Positions 1-10,634 of a stretch of 64,000 nucleotides of DNA are shown here, in pieces (the first letter of the stretch is position 1; the number at the start of each line of letters is the position of its first letter). Source of the DNA: Branchipolynoe longqiensis. Its lineage: Eukaryota > Annelida > Polychaeta > Phyllodocida > Polynoidae. The position numbers were made by a program, and so were the translations under genes. The notes under the pieces are model-generated. The model searched no databases and had not been told where the DNA came from. It worked only from the letters and a program-made list of their open reading frames with translations. The stretch is taken from the NCBI GenBank assembly GCA_030323885.1, contig CM059186.1:171229230-171293229 (forward strand), in the 5' to 3' direction.

Positions 1-59
1 CAATACATACTTAATCGGAGAATTTTACAAGGGGGCGAGTGTATTATACGAGTATTAGT

Positions 60-430
60 CTGCACCAACCTCCCAGGCAAAGAGTCGCCTAAACATGTGC
101 GCGTGGATAGGGTGATTGAATAAGGGAGCCTAGGTAGTGTAATGGTTAGCATTTTAGTCTTGGAATTTTTTATATATTTTTTTTGTCATGGTTTATTTAC
201 CCTGTCCATAACGAGTAAGTCGTATCATGGCTTGTTTTCATCGCTGAACAGCAATAGTCTCACTTTGGTAGTAGCCATTTGATCTGAGCTGTTATGTTAG
301 TTTGTTTTTTGTTGTTGTTTTTTTGTGTGCCAGGAACGCCAAGAAGTGTGTGTTCGAATCCTGCTCTAGGCGCAACCATTTTCACCACCACCCACGACAC
401 TATCTTGATAGTCTCATTCTTTTCGCTTCT
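60..430 (+). mobile_element. SINE3 copy (tRNA-like), interrupted
   Basis: A tRNA-like block reads AGGTAGTGTAATGGTTAGC (A-box-like) near 131-149 and GTTCGAATCCTGC (B-box-like) near 352. The two halves are separated by about 160 bp of AT-rich sequence (about 171-330) that other copies lack. Upstream of the A box lies a conserved leader starting CTGCACCAACCTCCCAGGC, also present in the copies near 26.9, 47.1, 48.0 and 62.4 kb. It is a repeat and not a working tRNA gene, because the anticodon arm is disrupted. Confidence 0.7.
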
Positions 431-505
431 CCTGATTATAACATTGACTTTGAGTTGTACTACTTTTCTGCATTGAAAGTCTTTGTTCTTTCATTTCTAT
501 TCATT

Positions 506-816
506 GTATATGTCCCAATAGACGTGCACTGTGCGAGTGCAAACACATGGATGCACGCCTATTCAAAGTTAAAGAATTTCATGGATTTGTTTTTGTTGTG
601 CCTCTGAAATAAAGTGGGATTGTCTTATTTTATGTGCATTCAGTCTGAATATGATCGTAAATTTTCATTTGTTTTTGTCGTGCCGCTGAAATAAAGTGGG
701 ATTGTTTTATTTTACGTGAATTCAGTCTGAATATGATCGTAAATGTATGCATGCTTTCAATCTTGAAATGGGGGGTGTGCTTCTATTGGGTAACATGCTT
801 CTATTGGGACATATAC
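506..816. mobile_element. small foldback element with 16-bp terminal inverted repeats
   Basis: TATATGTCCCAATAGA at 506-521 is matched exactly by its reverse complement at about 801-816. No coding capacity lies between. The interior holds an 82-bp direct duplication. This fits a MITE-like element; no clear target-site duplication is seen. Confidence 0.6.
585..748. repeat. two-copy tandem repeat, 82-bp unit
   Basis: Two adjacent copies of a unit containing GAAATAAAGTGGGATTGT and CAGTCTGAATATGATCG, spaced 82 bp apart with few differences. AATAAA occurs in each copy, but nothing upstream supports a gene, so it is not read as a polyadenylation site. Confidence 0.8.
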
Positions 817-829
817 GGTATATACAAAA

Positions 830-1770
830 TTATTTTTTTCATAGAAACTACTGTAATATATGACATCACCATGGTTACATTCCCATATCGATTCGAACGT
901 GGATAATTCTATTCCTACTTCTAATTAATATGCGGGAGGGGGTGGGGGTGCCTGCCATAAAGAGGACATTACCTTTTATCTTTCAGATAATTCCATTATA
1001 GATTACCTTCAAGGCGTGTTGCCTGCTCCAGCGTTGGGAGTTAATGCAATATTCAAAACTTGATATAAAAATATCCTTATTCAGAAACAAATAAACCATG
1101 GAAATCTTTTCAATATGAAGTTTAAATAAACAAAATGAAGGTCCGTTATGTTCATTGAACATTATGCTGCATTGTGTGTGAATAAAAGAAATCCACATGG
1201 GATATTAAATCAGATTTGGTATAAATGTTATGCGAAAATATTTGCGGTATTATGGGCGGTAGAGGGGATTTGAAAGTCAGCAGAATTAAGAAAGTAAGCT
1301 GGATATATATATAAGAAGTACATAAATGAGATGGTCATGTGTATGTGGAAATGAACATCATAACATCCTGGAAAAATATGGGTTGGGAAAAGGTGGGAAA
1401 ATCGAAGCATTGTGTTACGTTTTTAAGAGGCGTTCAGGCTCTAAGAGAGGGTGGGCCAGAGAAGCGATGTTGTCTGGTTCGTGTCCTGGTGCCAGATGAG
1501 GAGAGATGCAGTTGGTGGGAAGAGTTCCAGTTCCAGTTCCGGTTTTTCAGTAAGGGGTCACTACCGTAATTCTGTGTCTCTGAATTACCCATGTTGTTTC
1601 CAACATGGCGCCACGTGATACAGAAACCAGAATAATAATGGCTGTGGAATGTCGGAAGGGAATGATCAACATTTTGTTCGTGAATTATTCTGCTACAGAT
1701 GAAGATAACCTCCTCCCTCTCTCCCTCCCTCTCAGACTTAGCCCTCTAAAACGCTGCTCTTCCACCAGGT
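830..1770. other. unassigned unique-looking sequence
   Basis: AT-rich sequence with no family member recognised elsewhere in the window. The open frames are short (up to about 76 codons) and show no domain. No gene is called. Confidence 0.5.
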
Positions 1771-1777
1771 GAACAGA

Positions 1778-1830
1778 CCCCCCCCCCCCCCACCCCCACC
1801 CCCACCCCCACCCGCAACACACACACACTC
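1778..1830. repeat. C-rich homopolymer, CACCCC and CA simple repeat
   Basis: A run of about 14 C followed by CACCCC units and then CA dinucleotides. Low complexity. Confidence 0.9.
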
Positions 1831-1869
1831 CGCCCTTCCCATCCTTCCCTGAATCCTTTCTCCGAAGCG

Positions 1870-2185
1870 ACCGGGCATGGTGACCAAATCGGTGGAGCGC
1901 AGGCCTCGTGTGCGGAAGGTCGGGAGTTTGGTTCCCGGTCGAGTCAAACCAATGACTTATAAAATTGGTACTTGTCGCTTCCTAGCCTGGTGCTCGGCAT
2001 TAATAGGATAGGGCAAGGACTGGTTAGCTCAGTGTCAGGATAATATTACTGAGTGGGATACTGAGTCATTGTGCCTGATTTCCCAATGGGGCAGCACTAT
2101 AAAGTCGCCATGAGTGTGCACTGTCACAAGTTGGTACATGTGACCTTAGATGTTACCAGGGCATACAACTCCAACAACCAACCAA
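1870..2185 (+). mobile_element. SINE1b copy
   Basis: A tRNA-like head (TGACCAAATCGGTGGAGCG, then GTTCCCGGTCGAGTCAAACC) is followed by the shared SINE1 body (TACTTGTCGCTTCCTAGCC, GGCAAGGACTGGTTAGCTC, GCAGCACTATAAAGTCGCC) and the tail ACTCCAACAACCAACCAA. An internal stretch of the body is missing. There is no protein-coding capacity. Confidence 0.9.
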
Positions 2186-2279
2186 TCTCTCCTAAGCCTT
2201 GATCCGAGCTCGATCTGGGTGTCTATCAACGGGTCACGTGGGACCGGAAACTCATCCCGACGAGATGCAATCTCAGGCC

Positions 2280-2312
2280 GTGTGGGTGGGTGGGTGGGTG
2301 GGTGGGTGGATG
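2280..2312. repeat. (GTGG)n microsatellite
   Basis: Short perfect GTGG run. Confidence 0.9.
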
Positions 2313-2399
2313 AGTCAGGCCGCTGGTTACAGCTGTGGGAGTTTCATCGTGATTACAAGTGGATAGCGGAAGGACTAATCAGCTACAGGTGAAGGTAAG

Positions 2400-2773
2400 C
2401 CCCCACCCCCCCGACACACACACACAAACTCACACACACATTCACTCACACTTACATTCACACACACACTCACACATTCACACACATTCACCACACATTC
2501 ACTCACACTCACACGCACTCACGCAACCACACACACACACTCACACACACATTCACTCACACTTACATTCACTCACACATACATTCACTCACACATTCAC
2601 ACACATTCACCACCATTCACCACACACTCACACATTCACTCACACTCACTCACACACAATCACGCACCCACACACATACACACACATACATGTACAGACT
2701 CACTTACCACAGACACACTCACACACACTCACTCGCACACATACATACACATTCACACACACATACATACACG
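2400..2773. repeat. (CACACT/CACA)n microsatellite, left part
   Basis: Imperfect CACACTCACA array. It continues at 3375-3447 after an inserted MITE. The H/T-rich open frame across it is an artefact of the array. Confidence 0.95.
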
Positions 2774-3374
2774 TAAGCCGTGTTCACACGGGCGATGTAA
2801 ATCGATTCGTAGAAAGCGACTTGTATAGTTCGCATCACATTTGTCGTGTGAACGGACGTCTGAGGCGGATTAGGGCTGATTCGATTCACGTGATGCGGAT
2901 ACTGTAAACCACCTAGCGAGGTAGTTTACGTGAATCGATTTCTGTGATGCGGATTATTTTTGGCCGTGTGAACGCACTGATGCGGATTAAGGACGTGACA
3001 CGCATGCGCAGTCGACACCTTAGTTTGTTGACTTACCGGTCGATCAAAAGCGCATATTATATAATTTGGTCTATGAACCTGCTAGAGGTGCACAGCTATT
3101 TTTTTTATCATTTATTTTTAGGGTTTCACTGCCCAGCAGAAGTTTTGACCGTTCCAAACCAATACGATTCAGTCATTACATATCTAGGTCGAACCCACAC
3201 TCTCTGGTGCCAGCATCGTCGAACCCAAAATGGCGCTGGTTAGCCTGGACTTGCTCATGCGCAGATTTCGATTTCCGGCCCAAGTACTGCCCGTGTGAAC
3301 GGGCGGCTAATGCGACTCACCTGATTCGATTTGTCTGATTCGCCTCACATTTTGTCTGTGTGAACACGGCTTAA
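2774..3374. mobile_element. MITE-I element (iterated-word type) inserted in microsatellite
   Basis: The ends are inverted repeats: GCCGTGTTCACAC on the left and GTGTGAACACGGC on the right, with TAA at both flanks (2774-2776 and 3372-3374) as a possible 3-bp target duplication. The interior reuses short words such as GATGCGGAT, GATTCGATT and GTGTGAACG. No transposase is present. The TWA flank suggests PIF/Harbinger; this is an inference. Confidence 0.7.
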
Positions 3375-3447
3375 CTCACACACATACACTCGCTCACACA
3401 TACTCACACTCACACGCGCACACACGCATTCACTCACACACACACGA
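3375..3447. repeat. (CACACT)n microsatellite, right part
   Basis: Continuation of the array at 2400-2773, ending where the LINE-R fragment begins. Confidence 0.9.
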
Positions 3448-4431
3448 CGGGAAAAATTTGGTGTACGTTTGCCCGATCAGAGCTCGATTTTCACTGCAGA
3501 GGCCCGAGCACTCCTTCTCGCTTTGGAGTGTATCGAGGTATCCAACCACACTAACTATGTTATATACAGTGATTCCTTCTCTTGCATCCTGGCTGTTGCT
3601 GGACTGAAAACGAATCACCCTATTCTAGCAACGGTCATTTATAAAATGAACCAACTGACAACAGATGGGTATGATATCCACCTGTGCTGGGTGCCTGGCC
3701 ATGCTGGCATACAAGGAAACGAACGAGCTGATCGGGCTGCGAAGAAGGCCCTGAACTGTGATCTTGAACCGTGTCTGATCCCTCACTCTGATCTGAAACC
3801 ACTAATAGCCACCCACATAAAATCCAAATGGCAACATGAGTGGGATGAAAACATCAATAAACTTAAAGAAATTGAACCATCTGTGGGAAAGCCACCACAG
3901 ACTCATGCGGGAGGTCGGCGGGACCAAGTGGTCCTTAGCCGCTGCCGTGTTGGCCACTCGTGGCTTACACATGCTTTTCTGCTCAAGGGGGAACCTCCCC
4001 CTGAATGTATTGGGTGTCAGTCCCCACTGACACTCAAACACATTTTACTAAGTTGCGTTGATTTTTTGGCCCTGCGCCAACGGTTCTACACTGCAGGCAG
4101 TATGCATGACCTTTTTACTAAGGTAAAACAGGAAAACATTTTAGCCTTTTTGAGGGCAGCTGGACTGTACCACCTTATATAGTTTACTAAATGGATTCTA
4201 TTAATTATTAATGAAACTTTTCTTTTTCTATGGGAACTTGTTTCCCTTGACCACAGATATATGATTGTGAGCTTTCTAATTTAATTAGTGTCTATTGGCA
4301 CATAATTGATTGTCTGCTTTTACATGTAAAAGCGATGGTTTGAACAAAAAACAAACATTTCTCGCCGTGAATATGGCCTATGCTGCCGACACGGTGTAAA
4401 GCAACCACCAATCAATCAATCAATCAATCAC
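3448..4431 (+). mobile_element. LINE-R: 5'-truncated non-LTR retrotransposon, copy 1
   Basis: It starts abruptly inside the RNase H domain, runs through the C-terminal zinc-binding region and a ~250-bp 3' UTR, and ends in an (AATC)n tail at about 4409-4431. It lies between CA-rich microsatellite blocks. Copy 2 is at 53403-54116 on the other strand and is very similar. 5' truncation with a short-repeat tail is typical of target-primed reverse transcription. Confidence 0.9.
3454..4182 (+). pseudogene. RNase H and C-terminal zinc motif of a non-LTR retrotransposon ORF2 (fragment)
   Basis: An uninterrupted frame of about 243 codons with no genuine ATG, because the 5' end was lost on insertion. 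RNase H motifs are visible: FTAEARALLLALE (catalytic Glu), YSDSFSC (Asp) and WVPGHAGIQGNERADRAAKK (His and the last Asp). The first catalytic Asp, the reverse transcriptase and the endonuclease are absent. A C-terminal CIGCQ...H...C pattern (ECIGCQSPLTLKHILLSC) resembles the zinc motif that ends many Jockey/I-type ORF2 proteins. The frame ends at TAG 4180-4182. The full protein would copy LINE RNA and remove it from the RNA:DNA hybrid; this fragment cannot transpose. RNase H favours I, Nimb, LOA or related clades, but the clade cannot be fixed without the reverse transcriptase. Confidence 0.88.
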
Positions 4432-4560
4432 AAGTACACACACTCACACACATGTGAGCCTAGGTACATCGGTGCCTCATGGATAGGTTTCCTGAGAACC
4501 TAGCTGCCTGGCTGACACAATGTAAAGTTGAAATAAGACTCCTTCAGTTCTACCAGTAGT

Positions 4561-5040
4561 CAACTTCTTTTTCCTTTTTCTTTTTCTAATTTTCGGCTCC
4601 TTCTCCCTTTTCTAATTTTCTGGGTTAAAAAAATTCTTCTAATTTTTATTTGATAATTTCCTCTTAATCTTCCATTTCTTCTTCCCTTTCTTTTTGTTCT
4701 CGGTCTTGTTCCTCTCATTCTTCTTTTTCTCGTTCTTTTTGTTCTTGTTATTTTTGTTCTTGTTCTTGTTCTTTTTGTTTGTTCTTGTTCTTGTTCTTTT
4801 TGTTCTTGTTCTTGATCTTCTTGTTTTTGTTCCCGTTCTTGTTCTTCTGGTTCTTCTTGTTTTTGTTCTTGTAGTTCTTGTTCTTGTTCTTTTTGTTCTT
4901 GTTCTTTTTGTTCTTGTTCTTGATCTTCTTGTTTTTGTTCTCGTTCTTGTTCTTCTGGTTCTTGTTGTTTTTGTTCTGGTAGTTCTTGTTCTTGTTCTTG
5001 TTCTTTTTGTTCTTGTTCTTCTTGTTCTTCTTGTTCTTGA
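4561..5040. repeat. T-rich (TTCTTG/TTTTTG)n array
   Basis: Degenerate hexamer array of TTCTTG, TTTTTG and TTCTTC. Both strands stay open (L/V/F-rich on +, E/Q-rich on -) because stop-containing triplets are rare in the unit. Not a gene. Confidence 0.9.
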
Positions 5041-5420
5041 ATTGATTTGAGTTGAGTTTTAGTTAACCACAAACATGTAGTAAGGTAACTAACTAACTGT
5101 ATGGCTTCCCCAAGGGCTGATCCAGCCGAGTAACCGATGTTATGTTCCTGTTCTCAGTGGGTTTTTTTATAAGGTCCTCTTTTGATCTACATATATAATC
5201 ATTCTTTAGTCCTACCTTATATCAATGAATATAAAAGTTTGTTATTTCATACAGCACCCCCAATTATGTAAAATAAAATTATTTTAAAAAAAAGTTCCAT
5301 GCTTGGAAGAAAGTGCTTTGACGCCGATAAAAGAAGTTGTTTACTGAATAAACATTTCTCTTACTTAATTTGTTTTTAACCACAACAAGACATGTGCTAA
5401 GCAAATTGTACTCAATTTGT
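5041..5420. other. unassigned AT-rich sequence
   Basis: No repeat family or coding signal recognised. Confidence 0.5.
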
Positions 5421-5421
5421 A

Positions 5422-5745
5422 CTGGACACGGTGGCTTAATCGGTAGAGTGTGGGCCTCGCGTGCGGAAGGTCGGGAGTTTGGTTCCCGGTCGAGTCAAAC
5501 CAATGACGTTAAAATTGATACCTGTCGCTTCCTAGCCAGGCGCTCGACATTAATAGGATAGGACAAGGACTGGTTTGCTCAGTGTTAGGATAATGTGACT
5601 GAGTGGGATATCGAGTCATGGTGGCAGTGGCCTGATTTGCCAATGGGGCACTATAAAGTCACCATGAGTGCGAACTGTCACAAGTCTGTACCTGTCCTGA
5701 TATAACCGTAGATGTTGCTAGGGCATAAAACAATGTCAAACAAAC
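5422..5745 (+). mobile_element. SINE1b copy
   Basis: Head b (GTGGCTTAATCGGTAGAGTG, GTTCCCGGTCGAGTC), full shared body, and a tail GGGCATAAAACAATGTCAAA. Near full length. Confidence 0.92.
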
Positions 5746-6163
5746 TTAATTTGTAGTTCTAGTTCACGGCGCAGAGGCATACTGGGTGCAATCGATCAGT
5801 GTAATACTGGTTTCAATGCAAATTAGGTTAAGTGGACGCAGCCTTTGAAGTAAGCATTTAATCAGAGGACTCGGCTTTTCGTCTGTCACAAAATGCCATT
5901 ATTCGGCGAAGGAACGACAGCACTTATTTTCACCGCTGGGCAGCACTAGTCCAATTTGATTCAAATCTTTTGAATTTTGTTTTAGTAATAATTTTGGTTG
6001 TGTTGTTGTTTCTTGTTTACACATTGTAACTGGTTGTAGATTGCAAACAGCCCGAATCAAGATTTTACCACGCTTTGTGTTAATCCATTTGTAGGAGTTT
6101 TTTGTTCTTCATTTCTATCGTAACTTGATTTAGATAGGTTTATATCGTTACTTGTTTGTGTTG
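5746..6163. other. unassigned sequence
   Basis: No repeated family, RNA gene or coding region recognised. Confidence 0.5.
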
Positions 6164-6165
6164 TA

Positions 6166-6654
6166 CAGTACAACCCCGTTAAACCAAGCTCGGTTAAACC
6201 AAACGATCGGTTAATCCAAACTCTTTTTGGCGGCCCGGCAAAATACTACCATTTATCATATAAAAAAAGTCGGTTAAACCAAAGTCGGTTAATCCAAATT
6301 ATCGGTTAATTCAAACAAAGTTTTTGGTATGGTTAAACCAAGCTTTCATGTGGTTATAAGGTCATTTGAGACTTTTTTATATGATAAATGGTAGTATTTT
6401 GCTGGGCCGCCGATAAAAGTTTGAATTAACCGATCATTTGGTTTAACCAAGCCTGGTTTAATGGGTTTATGCTGTATATACATAAAAAACATTAATCAAA
6501 GTGTCCACATACATTGTATATTACATTCATAATGTACCCACGTTTTTGCCAAAGCCAAGTCAAAGTCAAAGCCAAAGCTCGGTTAAACCAATGATCGGTT
6601 AATCCAAACAAATTTCTAAGGTCCCTTCAAGTTTGGTTTAATGAGGTTATACTG
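6166..6654. mobile_element. pogo/Tigger-like MITE, composite
   Basis: Starts CAGTACAACCCCGTTAAACC and ends with GGTTATACTG, flanked by TA on both sides (6164-6165, 6655-6656). CAGTA ends with TA duplications are typical of Tc1/mariner pogo-Tigger elements. A second internal terminus (GGGTTTATGCTGTA near 6477) suggests two overlapping copies. The interior repeats the word CGGTTAAACCAA. Related copy at 15394-16072. Confidence 0.8.
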
Positions 6655-6804
6655 TACTAAGGAAATATACATCAGCCAGCATTTTGCCTGTGAACATTGG
6701 AGTCATGCTGTGCACCTACTGCTATAGGATCACACTGGTCATGCATGACTTTGTAGCTAACCACAAGTTGTTTTTCCACATTCGATTATTTTTTACTAGT
6801 TTCT

Positions 6805-7158
6805 TAAAGCTGCATAGTCCAATGAAATATCAAATTTTCAAAACCAAACCATTTATCTAGATTTGATTTGACATATCTAACTTAAATACTGATGCACTTA
6901 TTAAGCATTTGTTTCTGCATAGAAGGCAACACTGAGTCAATTTAACAGAACCCGTTACTGCAGAAGTCTATGGTATCGGAGTTTTGGCAAGCTTGCCAAA
7001 ACTAATTTTCCATGTTTGCACTCAAAATATCTGTAACGTTTACCATTTAAAATAAAAGTAACTTTGAACTAATGTAAAGTAGATACTAGTGATCGATCTA
7101 ATATATTTATCTCAGAAAAAAGACAGACATCCAAAACCATCGGACTATGCAGCTTTAA
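6805..7158. mobile_element. MITE-G copy
   Basis: Ends are AAAGCTGCATAGTCC and its complement GGACTATGCAGCTTT. The interior contains TTGGCAAGCTTGCCAAAAC, TATCTAGATTTGATTTGAC and CTAATATATTTATCTCAG. Full-length relatives lie at 33237, 38510 and 43850. Confidence 0.88.
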
Positions 7159-7675
7159 ACACCGCCATGTTTTCTACATTTCTTGTATCAGCTCGCAGTT
7201 TCTCCCAGATACTGGCACTCAGGTCAGCTACACTGCGATCATGCACTGCCGAAGGCTGATAGTTTCTCTAAGGCTATCTATCAATCCTAATTATATGAAA
7301 GTTAAATCCAAACAGTTGAACCCGTTAGAACCTTTTGATTGACAGGTCAGTCGCCATAGCAACTGCCCTTTCAGTGTTTGTAAACAGACGCCACATGGCC
7401 CGCAAACGACAGGGGACCAGTCAGTGAGTGCCCTAATAGGTGGGCACTCTGCGGAGGGCTATAGACATCAACAATGGAGGCAGCACCACGTGACCTCCTG
7501 AAGTAGGTCACCTGCCCCAAATAAGGGTTGGCGGGCGGGGGTGTAATTGACAGCCCATTGGCTCGTCCTGTTGTTGTTGAGAGTGAGAGTGACCTTTAAG
7601 TTTAAGGTGGTCTTAAACTAACGGGACTGTTTAAACCAGACAAGGAGCTCAGGAATGTTGATAGATTGCATGAAA
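7159..7675. other. unassigned sequence
   Basis: No family recognised. GC content rises near 7370-7560, but no open frame of interest is present. Confidence 0.5.
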
Positions 7676-7689
7676 ACACCAGCTACCTC

Positions 7690-7870
7690 ACTTTTAATCT
7701 CACTCATTTCCGCATATTAGCATTCATTACCCATTACATTCTCACTCATTCCCATTCTCACTCATTCTCACTCATTCCCATTCAATTTGACTCATTCTCA
7801 CTCATGCTCACTCATCTCACTCATTCTCACTCATTCCCACTCATTCTCACATTTCCACTCATTCCCAGGC
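7690..7870. repeat. (CTCATTCTCA)n array
   Basis: Degenerate CTCATTCTCA/CTCATTCCCA units. Confidence 0.9.
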
Positions 7871-7924
7871 ACTTGCTTGCACATACACACATAACATCCT
7901 CATTCTCTTCTGCATTCTAATCCT

Positions 7925-8704
7925 TCCTCATCCTCCTCATTCTTCATATTCCTATCCTCATTGTCATGCCCCTTCTCTCCCTCCTCTCATCCTTTCTCTC
8001 CGTCTTTCTCTTCCTCCTCTTCCTCCTCCTGCTCATCTCTACTTCCTTCGCTACCCCCTTCTCTTCCTCCTCCTCTTCCTCCTCCTCCTCATCCTCCTCC
8101 TGCTCATCTCTACTTCCTTTGCCACCTCCTTCTCTTCCTCCTCCTCTTCCTTGTCCTCCTGATCTCTACATCCTTCGCTACCTCCTTCTCTTCCTCCTCC
8201 TGCTCATCTCTACTTCCTTCACTACCTCCTCTTCCTCCTCCTCTTCTTCCTCCTCCTCATCTCTACCTCCGTCGCTACCTCCTTCTCTTCCTCCTCTTCT
8301 TCCTCTTCCTCATCTCTACCTCCTTCTCTTCCTCCTCATCTCTACTTCCTTTGCTACCTCCTTCTCTTCCTCCTCCTCTTCCTCTTCCTCCTCATCTCTA
8401 CCTCCTTCTCTACCTCCTTCCCTTCCTCCTCCTCTTCCTCTTCCTCCTTCTCTCTACCTCCTTCTCTACCTCCTTCCCTTCCCCCTCTTCCTCTTCGTCC
8501 TCCTGCTCATCTCTACTTCCTTCTCTACCTCCTTCTCTTCCTCCTCCTCTTCTGTACTTCCTTTGCTACCTCCTTCTCTTCCTCCTCCTCTTCCTCCTGG
8601 TCCCCTCATTCTCCTTCGCTTTCTTGTCTTCCTCTCCATTCTTCTCTTACTCCTTCTCTTCCTTCTCATCCTTCTTTGTCCTTTCTCTTATTTCTCATCC
8701 TCCT
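7925..8704. repeat. pyrimidine-rich minisatellite (CTTCCTCCTC), left part
   Basis: About 780 bp of TTCCTCCTC units with a higher-order motif containing CATCTCTACCTCCTTC. Continues at 9019-9222 after a SINE insertion. The long S/L/P-rich open frames come from the array. Confidence 0.93.
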
Positions 8705-9018
8705 CGGCATTATTAGGTAGGGCAAGGCCTGCTTGGCTCAGTGTCAGGATAATGTGACTGAGTGGGATATCAGGTCATAATGCTGGCGGCCTGGTCTCCC
8801 AGTGGTCTCCCAGCTGTGGTGGCTCACTATTGTTTGATTCACTGCGATTGGGATAAGGGAGAGTGACTGAATCAGCTAAGACTCTTAATAAGAGCAATGG
8901 CATCTCGTGTGTTGACGGGGAGGCATGAGTGCGCACTGTCCCAAGTCGGTACCTGTCCTGATATGACCTTAGATCTTGCTAGGACGTAAAACAATAACAA
9001 ACAAACAAAACAAACAAA
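8705..9018 (+). mobile_element. SINE1 copy, 5'-truncated, carrying an internal head-c module
   Basis: A 12-bp target duplication TCTCATCCTCCT flanks the copy (8693-8704 and 9019-9030). It begins within the body at CGGCATTATTAGG. At about 8811-8915 the body segment holding GCAGCACTATAAAG is replaced by a module (GTGGCTCACTATTGTTTG to GCAATGGCATCTCGTG) that acts as the 5' head of another copy at 12006. Confidence 0.88.
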
Positions 9019-9222
9019 TCTCATCCTCCTTTTCCTTCTCCTCTTCCTCCTCCTTTTCCTCCTCCTCTTCCTTCTTCTCTTCCTCCCTCTCTTCCTCCTC
9101 ATTCTCATAGCCATTCTCTTCCTCCTTTTCCTTTTTCTCATCCCCTTTACCCTTCCCCTCTTTACCATCCTCCTTTTCCTCATCCTCCTCACCCTCCTTC
9201 TCTCCCTCCTACTACACACCAA
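9019..9222. repeat. pyrimidine-rich minisatellite, right part
   Basis: Continuation of the array at 7925-8704 beyond the SINE insertion. Confidence 0.9.
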
Positions 9223-9371
9223 CCCTCTGACCCTTACTCCCTCTGGTGGAAACGCCGGGCAACGCGAGACTCGCCGTAACTACACCGGTCACGTGACCAT
9301 TGCCCTGTTATTAATGGCTGGTCGGGTTTTGCAGTGCGCTGGGTACACCTGCGACACGTTCCACCTCAACT

Positions 9372-9452
9372 GCCTCCACACACCCACACCCACACCCACA
9401 CACACACACACACACACCCACACCCACACCCACACACCCATTCACACACACG
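9372..9452. repeat. (CACACC/CA)n microsatellite
   Basis: CA and CACACC units. Confidence 0.93.
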
Positions 9453-9547
9453 CGCGCAGTGACACTTCTTGACACAGGGATAGGGACGCCTGTCATGTCC
9501 ACTCGTTTTTACATCAGTTGTATTCAGGGGAGAGTGCGCACTGCCTT

Positions 9548-10250
9548 AAAACACCCCGGGGTTTGCGATTTACTAGGAAATCACAACCCCCCCGGGAAAT
9601 CGCAAACCCGCCATGCTTTGTAGCATTTATCACTCCAAGCATGGCAGTTATATGTTTGATTTTGAACGTCTACCATATCTGGGGGGGGGGGGATAAAATG
9701 GATTCAAGGATTTCAAGATGGATTAATCCTAATGAAAACATCTTTGCGATAGTCCAGTTCTGACCACCCATGCGCTGAAAAAAGTAAGGCTACTGATAGT
9801 TGTACTGGCTTTTCTTAATGCTATAGTCTAGTATCTTTGACACAAATTGACCTGTTCCCCTATCCTTCTAGTGAGTGATGGCAGTGAATATGGCCCTTGC
9901 TGTGACAGGCATGAAATAATCAATTAATCCATCTTGTGAGGGATCCCTCTCATATAAAAATAAATGTGGCTTAATCATGTTTACATAAATACAATGTTTA
10001 CAATAGACCAGTTCGTAATTCCAGCGTCACTGTGCATTGTGGGAATTTTAAAAGCAAAACAAACCTGCACAAAGCACATGTGCTTGCTTTAAGACTGCCA
10101 AACATGGGGGGTTTGCGATGTCCAGGGGGGATATGACATTTCCTAGGAAATCACAAAACCCCCATGCCCATATATGGCATGGGGGTTTGCGATTTCCTAG
10201 GAAATCACAAGTGGGGGTTTGCAATTTACAGGGTTTGTGATTTCCTGCTA
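9548..10250. repeat. cluster of inverted GGGTTTGCGATTTCC motifs with a strong palindrome
   Basis: GGGGTTTGCGATTTACTAGG and its inverse ATCGCAAACCC occur near 9555-9617. Several more lie at 10108-10250, including a near-perfect palindrome centred near 10171 on ATATAT (arms TTTCCTAGGAAATC and CCCCCATGCC). The two ends may be arms of one foldback element with about 450 bp between them. No coding capacity. Confidence 0.65.
9875..9935 (+). mobile_element. possible LINE 3'-end fragment
   Basis: GTGAATATGGCCCTTGCTG followed by GACAGGCATGAAATAATCAA resembles the last ~60 bp of LINE-R (GTGAATATGGCCTATGCTGC ... AATCAATC). Short, so tentative. Confidence 0.45.
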
Positions 10251-10255
10251 CACCG

Positions 10256-10592
10256 GCATAGTCTGACGTAGTGTCAAAATCAAAACAATTATCTAGATTT
10301 GATTCTAGATATATAAGTTAGATACTGATGCACTTATTAAGCATTTGTTGCTAAATAGAAAGGAATACTGAGGCAATTTAATAGAACCTGTTATTGCAGA
10401 AGCCGGTGGTGTCAGAGTTTTGGCATGCATGCCAAAATTAATTTATATGTTCACACTTCCAATATCTCAAAAGTTAACCATTTAAAATGAAAACGACTTC
10501 AAACAAAAGCAAGGTAGACTATAACAATCAATTTAATATATTTATCTCAGAGAAATGACATAAACTCAAACCCATCAGACTATGCAACTTTA
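10256..10592. mobile_element. MITE-G copy, diverged
   Basis: GGCATAGTCTGACG at the left and CATCAGACTATGCAACTTTA at the right. The interior matches the family (TATCTAGATTTGATTCTAG, GCACTTATTAAGCATTTG). Confidence 0.82.
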
Positions 10593-10634
10593 TCAGATAG
10601 CTAATCAATGTTGCTATATTTATAAATATAGATT

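Noticed and set aside
585..748. AATAAA as polyadenylation sites
   Set aside because: They lie in a tandem duplication inside a foldback element with no upstream gene.
4560..5072. E/Q-rich minus frame that looks like a coiled-coil protein
   Set aside because: Degenerate TTCTTG hexamer array; composition alone gives the E/Q pattern.
8466..9222. R/K-rich minus frames resembling nucleic-acid-binding proteins
   Set aside because: Complement of the pyrimidine-rich CTTCCTCCTC array.
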